Origin: Euonymus europaeus
Lineage: Eukaryota > Streptophyta > Magnoliopsida > Celastrales > Celastraceae
Length of the DNA: 64,000 nt
Assembly: GCA_963580455.1 (NCBI GenBank)
Contig: OY756971.1
Coordinates: 16,701,001-16,765,000 of the forward strand
Direction of reading: 5' to 3'
The translations under genes were made by a program, and so were the position numbers. Of this stretch, positions 1 through 9,635 are shown one piece after another (positions within the stretch are counted from its first letter, which is position 1; each line of letters begins with the position of its first letter). A model generated the notes under the pieces. That model had not been told where the DNA came from, did not search any database, and was given only the letters and a program-made list of their open reading frames with translations.

Positions 1-1000
1 TGCTATTGACAACGATCTGAAAACTTAGGATAATATTCCTGTCATTGTTCAAGAATCAATCCCTTTAGCACAGGACAATGATCAAGAACTTCCTATCTCA
101 AATGAGATACATGCTCCAGAAGAGCAAACTCAACACCCTCAAGAACAAGTGCCTTAAGAAGGTCCACTAGAGAGAGGAGAAGCGCAATTACAGATGATTA
201 TGTCGTATATCTCCAAGAACATGAGTTTGACATCAGGGTAGTAGAGGGTGATCCAATCAACTTCGCTCAAGCCAAACAAAGTTCTAATTCTCAAAAGTGG
301 ATTGATGCCATGAATGAGGAGATGAAGTCTACAAAAGACAACGATGTTTGGGATCTTGTAAAATTGCCTAAAGGAAAGAAGCCCATTGGTTGCAAATGGA
401 TATTTAAAACCAAAAAGGATTCTAAAGGCAATATTGAGAGATATAAGGCTCGTCTTGTCGCAAAAGGCTACACTCAGAAAGAAGGCATTGACTTTAAAGA
501 GACCTTTTCTCCAGTTGCTTCGAAGGACTCTTTTAGAATAATTATGGCACTTGTGGCTCATTTTGACCTTGAGCTACATCAGATGGACGTTAAGACAGTG
601 TTTCTCAATGGAGAGATTGATGAGATGATTTATATGGTGCAACTAGAAAACTTTGTTTCTAGAGATTCAAAATCTATGGTTTGCAAATTGAAAAAGTCCA
701 TTTATGGTCCCAAGCAAGCTTCCCGTCAATGGTATCACAAATTTCATGAAGTGATCATCTCATTCGATTTTGAGGTGAATCGTGTGGAAGATTGTGTATA
801 TCACAAGTTCAGTGGGAGTAAATTTATCTTCCTGATGCTTTATGTTGATGATATTCTACTGGCGAGTAGTGACATAGGTTTGCTATACGACACCAAAAGG
901 TTTCTTTCGAAGAATTTTGAAATGAAAGATCTTGGAGTCGCCTGTTTTGTATTAGGTATCTAGATACACTGAGATCGCTCTCGGGGTATTTTTGGGTTGT
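1..1000 (+). pseudogene. Ty1/copia pol, 5' part (reverse transcriptase), broken
   Basis: This is the left half of a Ty1/copia polyprotein. The clearest open stretch runs from about 310 to 960 and carries the copia reverse transcriptase: a GCKWIFKTK-like start, RYKARLVAKGYTQ, the LHQMDVKTVFLNG block and the catalytic YVDDILLAS block. Codons upstream of 310 continue the same protein (a copia-like SAITDDYVVYLQEHEFD block), but the first ~170 bases need a frame change and contain stops. In-frame stops also lie at 961-963 and 970-972. The reading stops at 1000, where a Ty3/gypsy element is inserted, and resumes at 13976 in the order expected for one gene. The copia 5' LTR, gag and most of the integrase lie outside the window. 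Confidence 0.9.
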
Positions 1001-2363
1001 TGATAATACCTCATAATTGGGATTTTGATAATAGAATTATGAGGTATTTAGGCTTTAATAATTCATTTAACTTGTTGTTAAGCTTCTTACCATGTCTCCA
1101 TTAAATTTTGCAGAAAATGGCTCATATGGAGTTAAATCATTAGAAGAGGCATTGGAACACTTGAAGAGAGAAGAAAAGAAGGTCTTGCATCAATTTAAGA
1201 AGGTCCGTCCGGACACAAGAAGAAGCCGTTCGGACAGATTACAAAGAAATGGAGGCAGAGTGCAAACAATGGTCATCCGTCCGGACGCCACTTTTGGCCG
1301 TCCAGACGGATCTGTCCCTACGGATTACTCTTGAGATGGGACAGATTCAATATCCGTCCGGACAGAAGTGTAATCCGTCCGGACGCCGGCCGCGATTCTG
1401 CATTCCAAAAATCAATTTTTGAAGGACATTTTGGGGAGATTTAGATTGTAACCAATGGGGAATGAATTTGTAAGGATAGAATAGGTTTTAAACATCAAAG
1501 TCAATTGTAAAAACCCTAGTTTTGGGGTGGGGGAGGCATTCACGATTGGAGGCAGCCAAGCTTTTCATCATTTTTCCAGCATTTATTCTCTCAAGCTTTT
1601 GTTGAGTTTTTCATCCAAAAGTTCTGTAAGCATACTGATTTTGATATATATGACATGTTTATTGAATTGATCATGAGTGAGTAGTCCTTATCTCTAGTTC
1701 CTAATCCTAAGTGGTGGATATGAATATTGATTGCTCAATGTATGCCATGGAATCCATTGTTATGGAATTCTTATTTTGATTTCTTGATAGTTGTGACTTG
1801 GGTGTTTATAAATGAGTATGTTGTTGTTATGTTGGAGAGATTTTGAGTGTAAATCTAGTTTGACGATTAGGCCAAGCCCAAAGGGGAACATTAATCTATA
1901 TTATCTGGTGTATTATATTCTAAGCATTTATCGTTAAATCTTGAAGATTTCCTAACCAACATCACTTGTATCGAAGTCATCATAAACCCAAGTCCAATTT
2001 CATTAATTGAATGCTTTTGATTTAATTGTGCTTGCATGATTGAATTTGGGTATATTGAGCATGAGAGAGGATTATCTACCATGATGGATTAGGACTAGAG
2101 TTCTTTAATTAATTGTTTGAACTGAATTGATTTCCTTACTTGTTTGAATCAAAAATCAAATTACCGATTGAATCGGCCCATGTTTACTCTAAAACTTGAT
2201 ATCTGTTATTCATTGTGAAATTGCATCATTACACTACATTTGCATCCACTTCAAATTATCCTAAACACACCTCCTTGAGACTCGACTCCGAACTCCCGAA
2301 TTTTACTACTTACCGATACCCTACACTTGGGGTAAGTTCACACACACATTTAGGTGTCGGTCA
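1001..2363 (+). repeat. 5' LTR of the Athila-like element
   Basis: This is a direct repeat of 12591-13975, 1363 bp long here. It opens with a 14 bp inverted repeat (1005-1018 and 1035-1048, 16 nt loop). The stretch around 1203-1385 carries several CGTCCGGACG-type palindromes. It lacks a 21 bp segment that the 3' LTR has near 12910. It ends TGTCGGTCA immediately before the primer-site spacer. Short ORFs inside it (for example 1092-1334) match no protein I recognise. Confidence 0.95.
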
Positions 2364-2369
2364 AGTTTT

Positions 2370-2387
2370 TGGCGCCGTTGCCGGGGA
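2370..2387 (+). promoter_or_regulatory. Primer binding site complementary to tRNA-Asp
   Basis: TGGCGCCGTTGCCGGGGA lies 6 nt after the end of the 5' LTR. It is complementary to the 3' end of plant tRNA-Asp(GUC), the usual minus-strand primer of Athila-type elements. Its position and sequence fix the LTR edge and the + orientation. Confidence 0.9.
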
Positions 2388-2746
2388 GCCATGTAAGAAG
2401 GACAATCGGGTGGACTTGTAGATGCGTGTAGATGCTCTTCACCATTCAACAATAGGAGGCACTTTTGGGCTCGCTTCAAGGGTGACTTCTTGCCTTTATT
2501 ATTACTGTCATTTATTAGAAAAAAAAAAAAAAATTGTAGGAAGTGAAGAATTGGAGGAAGGGATTAACTTAGGTCCTGTGGGCGATGGATGCCATTTGTT
2601 TGCTGTTGTGGTAGTGGAAACGTTGAGTGAGAGAGATTTGTGAGTTTATTGTTAATATTGACTGTTTGCTCCTCTTTGATACCCTGTTTATTGATTGATA
2701 TCTTGGTGTTAGTGTACTTCTTGATTTCCCTTGATCATATTTCATC
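2388..2746 (+). other. Untranslated leader between primer site and gag
   Basis: This holds no recognisable gene. It includes an A-run near 2518-2533 and short chance ORFs. By position it is the 5' leader of the genomic RNA, where packaging and dimerisation signals would be expected, but I see no definite structure. Confidence 0.5.
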
Positions 2747-4198
2747 ATGTCTATGCTTAGAGGGAATTCTAGTTTAGCGGTAGGAGTAGGTGATGCTAAG
2801 TCCGAGAATGCTAGTGTGAATGATCGCCCTCGAGAGGGAGATATTGATGTGAATATGTTGCTTCAATTAATTCATGCTCAACAGGCTCAACTTGAGAGAC
2901 TGGTGCGTAATCCACAACCTGTGGGTGATGACCCTGCACAGCCTAATGTTAACATGATACCTCAACCCATTGTGCAACCATATGTGCCCCCTCATGTTGA
3001 GCTTCCACCGCAAGTGCAATTACAATATGATCATCCTCATATGCATCATGGGCCACAAAATCATCAAAGGGGGGACAATCTCAATTTTCCTCCCTTGGAC
3101 CAAGTTCAAATACATGAGAATCGCACTTTACGACAACTCACCCATCCTTCCCGTCAAGCACAACCATCATGCATCATATTGCCACGGAATCAACAGAATT
3201 TGCATCTTAAGTCTAACATGTTTCAAATGATTCCCAAGTACCATGGTATGGAATCAGAAAACCCATATTCTCACGTGCATGAGTTTGAATCTGTGTGTGT
3301 GACTTTTGGGGATGCTGCTTGTAGTCAGAAAGTGTTGAAGTTGAAGTTGTTTCCATTTTCTTTGAAAGATCATGCAAAAAGATGGTTTGAAATTTTGCGC
3401 CCCCAATCCATTACTACATGGAGGAAAATGCAAGAGGAATTCCTTAAGAAGTTTTTCCCCACATATAGAACCATTTCACTTCAAAAGCAAATCATGAACT
3501 TTTCTTGTAAAGATCATGAAACATTTTTTCAAGCATGGGAAAGGTTCAAGGACCTACTTTTTATGTGCCCTCATCATGGTTTTGAGAAGTATCAATTGGT
3601 GAATTTTTTCCATGGTTCTTTGACTTCTTCTCTGAAGCGTCTAGTGTCCACTATGGTTCAAGGTGATTTTTATGATAGGGATGCTGATGAAGCTTTTGTA
3701 TTCTTTGATAGCTTAGCGGAAGAGTCTAAGTCTTGGGAACCTCCTCCAGTGTCTAGACATGACCCCATTCCTTCCGCTCATGGCAAGTTTGTGTTAAGTG
3801 ACCAAGATGATTTGAAAGCCAAACTAGCCATTGCAACTAGGCAACTAGAGAGTTTAGAGTTGGCAGAGGCATCCAAATCATGGGAGCCTTCTCCATCATC
3901 TAGTGGAAAGTCGATGGTGAGTGAAACTGAAAACTTGAAATCCCAGTTAGCATACATGACTAGGAAACTCGAAACTTTCAAGTCTAGTGCACCAGTACAT
4001 GTGGTAGTGGGGGATGACTCAAGTTGTACTCTATGTGATTCTAGGGATCATAGAACAGATGATTGTCAATCACTTCCGGCTTGCAAGGAAGTGTTGTTTG
4101 GACAAGGAATGTATGGGAATAATTTTCAAAAGTCCTACCCTAATCAGAACCAAGGAAACAACCCTTCTTGGGAGAATTTCGGATGGAAGAACCAATAG
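2747..4198 (+). CDS. Gag-like capsid/nucleocapsid protein of the Athila-like element (ends at premature stop)
   Basis: This ORF of 483 codons begins MSMLRGNSSL. An N-terminal Pro/Gln/His-rich segment (about residues 50-140) is followed by the retrotransposon gag core at about 160-300, with the PKYHGMESENPYSHVHEF and FPFSLKDHAKRWFEIL blocks. Near residue 428 is a zinc knuckle CTLCDSRDHRTDDC (C-X2-C-X4-H-X4-C), as expected for nucleic acid binding. The TAG at 4196-4198 looks premature: the same frame carries on with Pro/Gln-rich gag-like sequence to about 4480, and after a frame disturbance with protease from about 4600. The product would form the virus-like particle in the cytoplasm. Gag and pol were probably one frame. 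Confidence 0.85.
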   Translation: MSMLRGNSSLAVGVGDAKSENASVNDRPREGDIDVNMLLQLIHAQQAQLERLVRNPQPVGDDPAQPNVNMIPQPIVQPYVPPHVELPPQVQLQYDHPHMHHGPQNHQRGDNLNFPPLDQVQIHENRTLRQLTHPSRQAQPSCIILPRNQQNLHLKSNMFQMIPKYHGMESENPYSHVHEFESVCVTFGDAACSQKVLKLKLFPFSLKDHAKRWFEILRPQSITTWRKMQEEFLKKFFPTYRTISLQKQIMNFSCKDHETFFQAWERFKDLLFMCPHHGFEKYQLVNFFHGSLTSSLKRLVSTMVQGDFYDRDADEAFVFFDSLAEESKSWEPPPVSRHDPIPSAHGKFVLSDQDDLKAKLAIATRQLESLELAEASKSWEPSPSSSGKSMVSETENLKSQLAYMTRKLETFKSSAPVHVVVGDDSSCTLCDSRDHRTDDCQSLPACKEVLFGQGMYGNNFQKSYPNQNQGNNPSWENFGWKNQ

Positions 4199-5533
4199 AA
4201 TACTGGGTGGAGGAATGATGGAAATTCTCAATTTCCACAATTCCCCAATCCACCCCAACAAGTACCACTTTCTTCTCAAGGTATGCCTGTACCCCAACAA
4301 CCATACATCCCACCACCTAAGAGATCTATTGAAGATACTCTTAACATGTTCATGAATGCCCAAATGAGTGAAAATAAAAAAGCATCAAAGTGGCAAGAAC
4401 AAACCAATAGGGCTATGGAGGATCTTAGGACCCAAATGACCAAGGTTACCCAAGCTTACCCAAGCTTTGACCTCTACCGAGAAAGGAAAATTTCCTTCTC
4501 AACCATTCCCAAACCCCTCTAAGCAAGCCAACCAATGTCAAACCTCAAGTGATGGTGTGAATGGGCAAGTTCAAGCCATCACCACTTTGAGGCCTTTGCA
4601 CTAAGGAGTGGGAGAGTGGTAGATAGACCCAATGGAGAGGTAGATAAGTTGGGAGGTGAGGATGAAATTCGTGATAGTGCATTGGGAGACAAGCCCACCA
4701 ATCCTTTAGTTGAAGTTGAGGAAAAGAGAGATGAAGGAAGAGAAAAGGATAAGGGAAAACCAAGTGATGAGAAGTTGACTCTTAGGAAAGAAGATGAGTA
4801 TATCCCTAGGATCCCTTTTCCTCAAAGGCTAGGAAGAAAGACCAATGAAGCACTCAATTTGGAAATGTTTGATTTAGTCAAACAAGTCAAGATCAATATT
4901 CCTCTTTTAGATGCCATTAAGCAAGTGCCTTCCTATGACAAGTTTCTCAAAGACCTTTGTACAGTCAAGAGAAGATTGAATGTTAAAGAGAATGTTTTCA
5001 TAGCGGAACAAGCTAGTTCCATTATCCAATCGTCCACTCCTCCTAAGTACAAAGATCCTGGGTGCCCTACTATTGCATGTGTCATAGGTGACCATAGGAT
5101 TGAGCAAGCTTTGCTTGACTTGGGAGCTAGTGTGAACCTCCTTCCCTACACAGTCTATCAACAATTGGGGTTAGGAGAGTTCAAACCCACTAGGATCACC
5201 TTGCAACTAGCCGATAGATCCATTAAGGTGCCTAGGGGGATTGTTGAAGATGTGCTGGTCCAAGTGGACAAATTTTACTTCCCGGTTGATTTTATTGTGC
5301 TAGATACACAACCACTCCCGAGCTTTAGCCAATCTATTCCGGTCATATTGGGTAGACCTTTCTTAGAAACTGCGAATGCTTTGATAAATTGTAGGAATGG
5401 AGTGATGCAAATTTCCTTTGAAAATATGACTGTAGAGATGAACATTTTAAATGTGGCTAAGGGAGTGGGAGAGTGTGAGGACATCCGAGATGTAGATTGG
5501 GTTCAATCTTATGTTGAGGAAAATTTAGAATAG
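4199..5533 (+). pseudogene. Athila-like pol: gag tail, linker and aspartic protease, broken
   Basis: The gag frame continues after the stop at 4196. It is disturbed near 4480-4590, where a neighbouring frame gives a short unrelated tail and an early stop, then returns from 4616. A charged linker rich in Glu and Lys leads to the retropepsin domain, whose active-site block reads LLDLGASVNLLPYTVYQQLG. DLGAS stands where most retropepsins have D-(S/T)-G-A, which is usual in this lineage. The PVILGRPFLET block follows. The protease would cut the gag-pol polyprotein. The frame ends at an in-frame TAG (5531-5533), beyond which the homologous protein continues, so this is a lesion and not the natural end. 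Confidence 0.85.
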
Positions 5534-8500
5534 AAACTTGCAAGGGATTCAGTTGAGAGTGTGTTAACATTGGGTGAGAAAGCTAGCCAATCTTTAATTG
5601 AGGAAGATGATATGAAGGAAGCTTTAGAGTTCTTACCTATTCATGGAGTTGGACGTTGGATCCCTCCAATAGAGGAATTAGAGCCTTCTCCCATTAAGAC
5701 TGAATCATCTCAAGTGCATCCGCCAACACCGGATAGGAAACCTTTACCAAGTGAGTTGAAGTATGTGTTTTTAGGAGAGCAAGAGTCCTACCCAGTAGTG
5801 ATATCATCTTTGCTCACCTCTACTCAAGAAACACAGCTTTTAGAGGTTTTGAAAAAATTTAGAAGAGCCATTGGTTGGACAATTGCAGATTTGAAGGGAA
5901 TTAGCCTCTTATGTGTACACACCGTATATATATGGAAGAGGAGGCTAAACCAGTCCGACAAATACGAAGAAGACTTAACCCAAACATGAAAGAAGTGGTT
6001 AGGGGTGAGGTACTTAAGTTACTTGATGCGGGGATCATTTATCCCATCGCTGACTCCAAATGGGTATCTCCCACTCAAGTGGTTCCTAAGAAATCAGGAG
6101 TTACGGTAGTAAAGAATGACAAGAATGAGTCGATACCCACTCGGATTCAAACCGGGTGGAGAATATGCATTGACTACCGTCGACTCAATTTGGTGACTAG
6201 GAAGGATCATTTTCCCTTACCATTTCTTGACCCAGTGCTTGAGAGAGTCGCGGGGAGGGCTTACTATTGTTTTCTAGATAGGTATTCCGGGTACAACCAA
6301 ATAGAGATTACCCTAGAAGACCAAGACAAAACCACCTTCACATGTCCTTTTGGGACCTATGCTTATCGGCGTATGCCTTTTGGCTTGTGCAATGCTCCTG
6401 CTACTTTTCAGAGGTGTATGATGAGCATATTCAGTGATATGGTTGAGAAGATTGTAGAGGTTTTCATGGATGATTTTTCAGTGTATGGAGACACTTATGA
6501 GCAATGTCTAGGTCATTTGGCACAAGTCTTACAACGGTGTGAGGAGAGCAATTTAGTGCTTAATTGGGAGAAATGTCATTTCATGGTCACCCATGGGATA
6601 GTGCTTGGGCATATTGTGTCATCCAAGGGGATAAAAGTTGACAAGTCAAAAATTGAATTGATTCAAAAACTTCCTTCTCCAAGATGTGTTAAGGATGTGC
6701 GATCATTTTTGGGTCATGCGGGTTTCTATAGGCGGTTCCTTCATTCTTTTAGTGCCATAGCTAAGCCCTTGTCAAACCTTCTAGCCCTTGATGTTCCATT
6801 TGAATGGACAACATCTTGCCAACAAGCTTTTGATCACTTGAAAGAAGCCCTCATCACTGCCCCAATTATGCAAGCCCCAGATTGGGCTTTACCCTTCAAA
6901 CTTATGTGTGATGCTAGTGATGTCGCGGTAGGGGCTGTTTTAGGGCAAAGAAGAGAGAAACAAGCTCATGTTATTTACTATGCTAGAAAGACTCTCAACG
7001 AAGCTCAAGTGAACTACACCACAACTGAAAAAGAGTTGCTAGCCATAGTCTTTGCCTTAGATAAGTTTCGGTCTTACTTGGTTGGTTCTAAAGTCATAAT
7101 TTTTACAGATCATGCGGCTCTCAAGTATTTGCTCTCAAAAGCGGATGCTAAGCCTCGATTGTTGAGATGGATCCTTCTTCTTCAGGAATTTGACTTAGAG
7201 ATTAAAGATAAGAAAGAAGTTGAAAATGTGGTAGCTGACCACCTCTCTAGACTTCCTGGACAAGAACTCTTTGATCATGGACTTCCCATTAATGAACGTT
7301 TTCCAGATGAACAATTGTTTCATGTGACTGCCATCTCCTCTAGCTTGCCTCCTTGGTATGCTGACATTGCCAATTTCTTGGTTTCTGGGAAAATGCCAAC
7401 CCATTGGAACACATTGGATAGAGCCAAGTTTCTGCGCAATGTGCGTAGTTTCTTTTGGGATGACCCCTACCTGTTCAAATATTGCTCAGACCAAATCATT
7501 AGGCGATGTATCCCTGATCATGAGTTCCAAAGTGTCATGGCATTTTGCCATTCTTATGCTTGTGGAGGACATTTCTCTTCCCGAAAGACTGCCGCTAAAA
7601 TTCTTCAATGTGGTTTATACTGGCCCTCTTTGCATCGAGATGTTCATGCATATTGTGTATCATGTGATAGCTGCCAAAGACTAGGGAATTTGACTAAACG
7701 TGATATGATGCCCCTTAATCCCATTACCATTCTTGAAATTTTCGATTGTTGGGCAATTGATTTTATGGGGCCATTTCCTAGTTCTTTTCGGTACTTATAT
7801 ATCTTGGTTAGTGTGGACTACGTGTCCAAGTGGGTTGAGGCTATTCCTTCTAGGACCAATGATCACCAAGTTGTGATCAAATTTTTGAAAGAAAATATTT
7901 TTTCTAGATTTGGCATGCCTCGTGCCATAATCAGTGATGGTGGTTCTCATTTTTGCAATCACCCGGTTCGAACATTGATGAAAAAATATGGAGTTATACA
8001 CAAAGTGGGAACACCATACCACCCACAAACAAGTGGTCAAGCCGAATTAGCCAATCGAGAGGTTAAGAGAATTTTGGAAAAAATAGTGAAGCCCAATCGC
8101 AAGGATTGGTCACTGAAATTGGTGGATGCTTTGTGGGCTTATCATACCACCTTTAAAACCTCTCTTGGCATGTCACCCTATAGACTTGTCTACGGTAAGG
8201 CTTGTCATCTACCGGTTGAGTTAGAACATAGAGCTTATTGGGCTATTTGAAATCTCAATGACTCACCGGATGAAGTAGGGGGCATAGGAAACTTCAACTT
8301 CAAGAAATTGAAGAACTTAGGAATGATGCCTTTGAGAATGCAAAAATTTCTAAACTCAAAATGAAAAGGTACCATGACAGTCACATTGTCCGAAAAGTGT
8401 TCCATGTTGGCCTAAAGGTATTACTTTATAACTCCCGGTTGCATCTCTTTCCCGGGAAGTTACGTACCAAGTGGACAGGACCTTTCATGGTTTGAACAAT

Positions 8501-8641
8501 TTTTCAACATGGGAGCATTGAGATCGAGGACACTAGGAATGGAAAAAATTTCAAGGTCAATGGCCAACGGTTGAAGCCATACCTTGAAAATTTTCAAGAA
8601 TTAGTCGAATCTCGAGATCTTGAGGATCCCATCCACATTTA
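5534..8641 (+). pseudogene. Athila-like pol: reverse transcriptase, RNase H and integrase, broken
   Basis: The gag frame continues to about 5905, then a frameshift passes reading to the frame open from 5911 to 8250. Reverse transcriptase begins with the [14 protein letters not shown] block and [12 protein letters not shown], then [13 protein letters not shown] and the catalytic [10 protein letters not shown] (FMDD for YMDD). RNase H follows, with [28 protein letters not shown] and [11 protein letters not shown]. Integrase has an HHCC zinc part ending [12 protein letters not shown] and a DDE core: [17 protein letters not shown], then [18 protein letters not shown]. At 8250 an in-frame TGA interrupts; the C-terminal part continues to about 8641 with frame changes, including [14 protein letters not shown] and WTGPFMV. 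At least four lesions make it inactive as it stands. Confidence 0.92.
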
Positions 8642-8746
8642 GTGTGGTTTAAAAAAATTTGTGTACAGGGAATAATAAATTGAGTGCATCCAATCCTTCA
8701 CATGAACCTCTATTTTGTTTTTGACATTGAGGACATTGTCTTGTTT

Positions 8747-8759
8747 AAGTTGGGGGGTG
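8747..8759 (+). promoter_or_regulatory. Internal polypurine-like tract downstream of integrase
   Basis: AAGTTGGGGGGTG closely matches the polypurine tract next to the 3' LTR (12577-12590, AAGTTGGGGGGGTG). It lies about 100 bp after the end of pol, followed by TGGAATAA and not by an LTR start. It may be a second plus-strand primer or the relic of an older element end. Confidence 0.55.
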
Positions 8760-8840
8760 TGGAATAAATGTGAATGATTGTATGTAGTCATTAAAAAAAA
8801 AAAAAACAAAACAAAATCTGAAAATAAACAAAAAAAATGA

Positions 8841-9159
8841 CAGGTGAGGCCACTGCCTCACCTGTAGGCTTGAGCGTCCGGACGCTCCATTGGGACGTCC
8901 GGACGAATGAATCGGGTGAGGCACTCTGCCTCACCCGAAGGCCAACGCGTCCGAACGGGCTGTTATCCGTCCGGACGCTGGTTAATTTATTTTGATAATA
9001 AAAAAAAAATTAATAAATCGTCCGGACGTCCCATTGGGCCGTCCGGACGACATAAGTGGGTGAGGCACTCTGCCTCACCCACAGGCCAAACCGTCCGGAC
9101 GGGCTGTTATCCGTCCGGACGGGCTTGTGTTTTCTAGGTTAAAACCCAGAAAACACAAG
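8841..9159 (+). repeat. Array of stem-loops and CGTCCGGACG palindromes
   Basis: Three related stem-loops lie at 8841-8864 (10 bp stem, CACT loop), 8913-8937 (11 bp stem, CTC loop) and 9056-9082 (12 bp stem, CTC loop). All share GTGAGGC paired with GCCTCAC. Their outer bases differ between copies but stay paired. Between and after them are at least eight CGTCCGGACG-type motifs. The second and third units form an approximate 143 bp direct repeat. A fourth, unrelated stem-loop at 9124-9159 has a 12 bp perfect outer stem (CTTGTGTTTTCT with AGAAAACACAAG). The array sits between pol and the extra ORF. Confidence 0.85.
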
Positions 9160-9635
9160 CATTTTTCTCCCTCTCTCCTACCTCCATCTCACACCAGCCG
9201 ACCCCCCTTCCCTCATTTTTTTCCTCTCAAATTCCTTTCCAAATCACCACCTAACCTAAGAAAATCCCATCCCAGACTCCATTCCAACAAGAATCAAGGA
9301 AGAGTTCATGATTTTGGAGCTTCATCTTCTCCAACTCAAACCCATTTTGGGTTCTAGGTAAAATTTTGTAACTTTTCCACTTTTTGGTTGATTCTTGATT
9401 ATTCTTTGTGGATTGAACTGAATGGAGGCCTAGGAGTGGGCATTGTGGTGTTTGTGTTGGTTTTGTGGTGGAAATTGTTGGAATATTTTTGTGATATTGT
9501 TGTTTGTGAAGAATTATGGTGGGGTTTTGAACTCAATTTTGGTGAAATTATTGGTGGGGATAGACCATATATATTATTGGGGAATTTTTGGGTTTTGATT
9601 GAGGTTTAATTGTGGAAACTTTTGATTGTTGGGCA
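9160..9635 (+). other. Leader-like sequence before the extra ORF
   Basis: This starts with a pyrimidine-rich stretch (9163-9240) like a plant 5' UTR. It then has a possible splice donor (TTCTAG/GTAAAATTTT near 9356) and a GT-rich stretch up to the ATG at 9636. It could be the leader of a separate or spliced mRNA for the next ORF. I see no coding potential in it. Confidence 0.4.

Noticed and set aside
1092..1334. 80-codon ORF repeated in both LTRs (also 12682-13032)
   Set aside because: It lies wholly within the LTR, runs through the CGTCCGGACG repeats and matches no family; its conservation is explained by LTR identity.
8907..9137. ORF with repeated VRHSASP and VRTGCYPSGR blocks
   Set aside because: The protein repeat simply reflects the tandem hairpin and palindrome units; composition and lack of homologs argue against coding.
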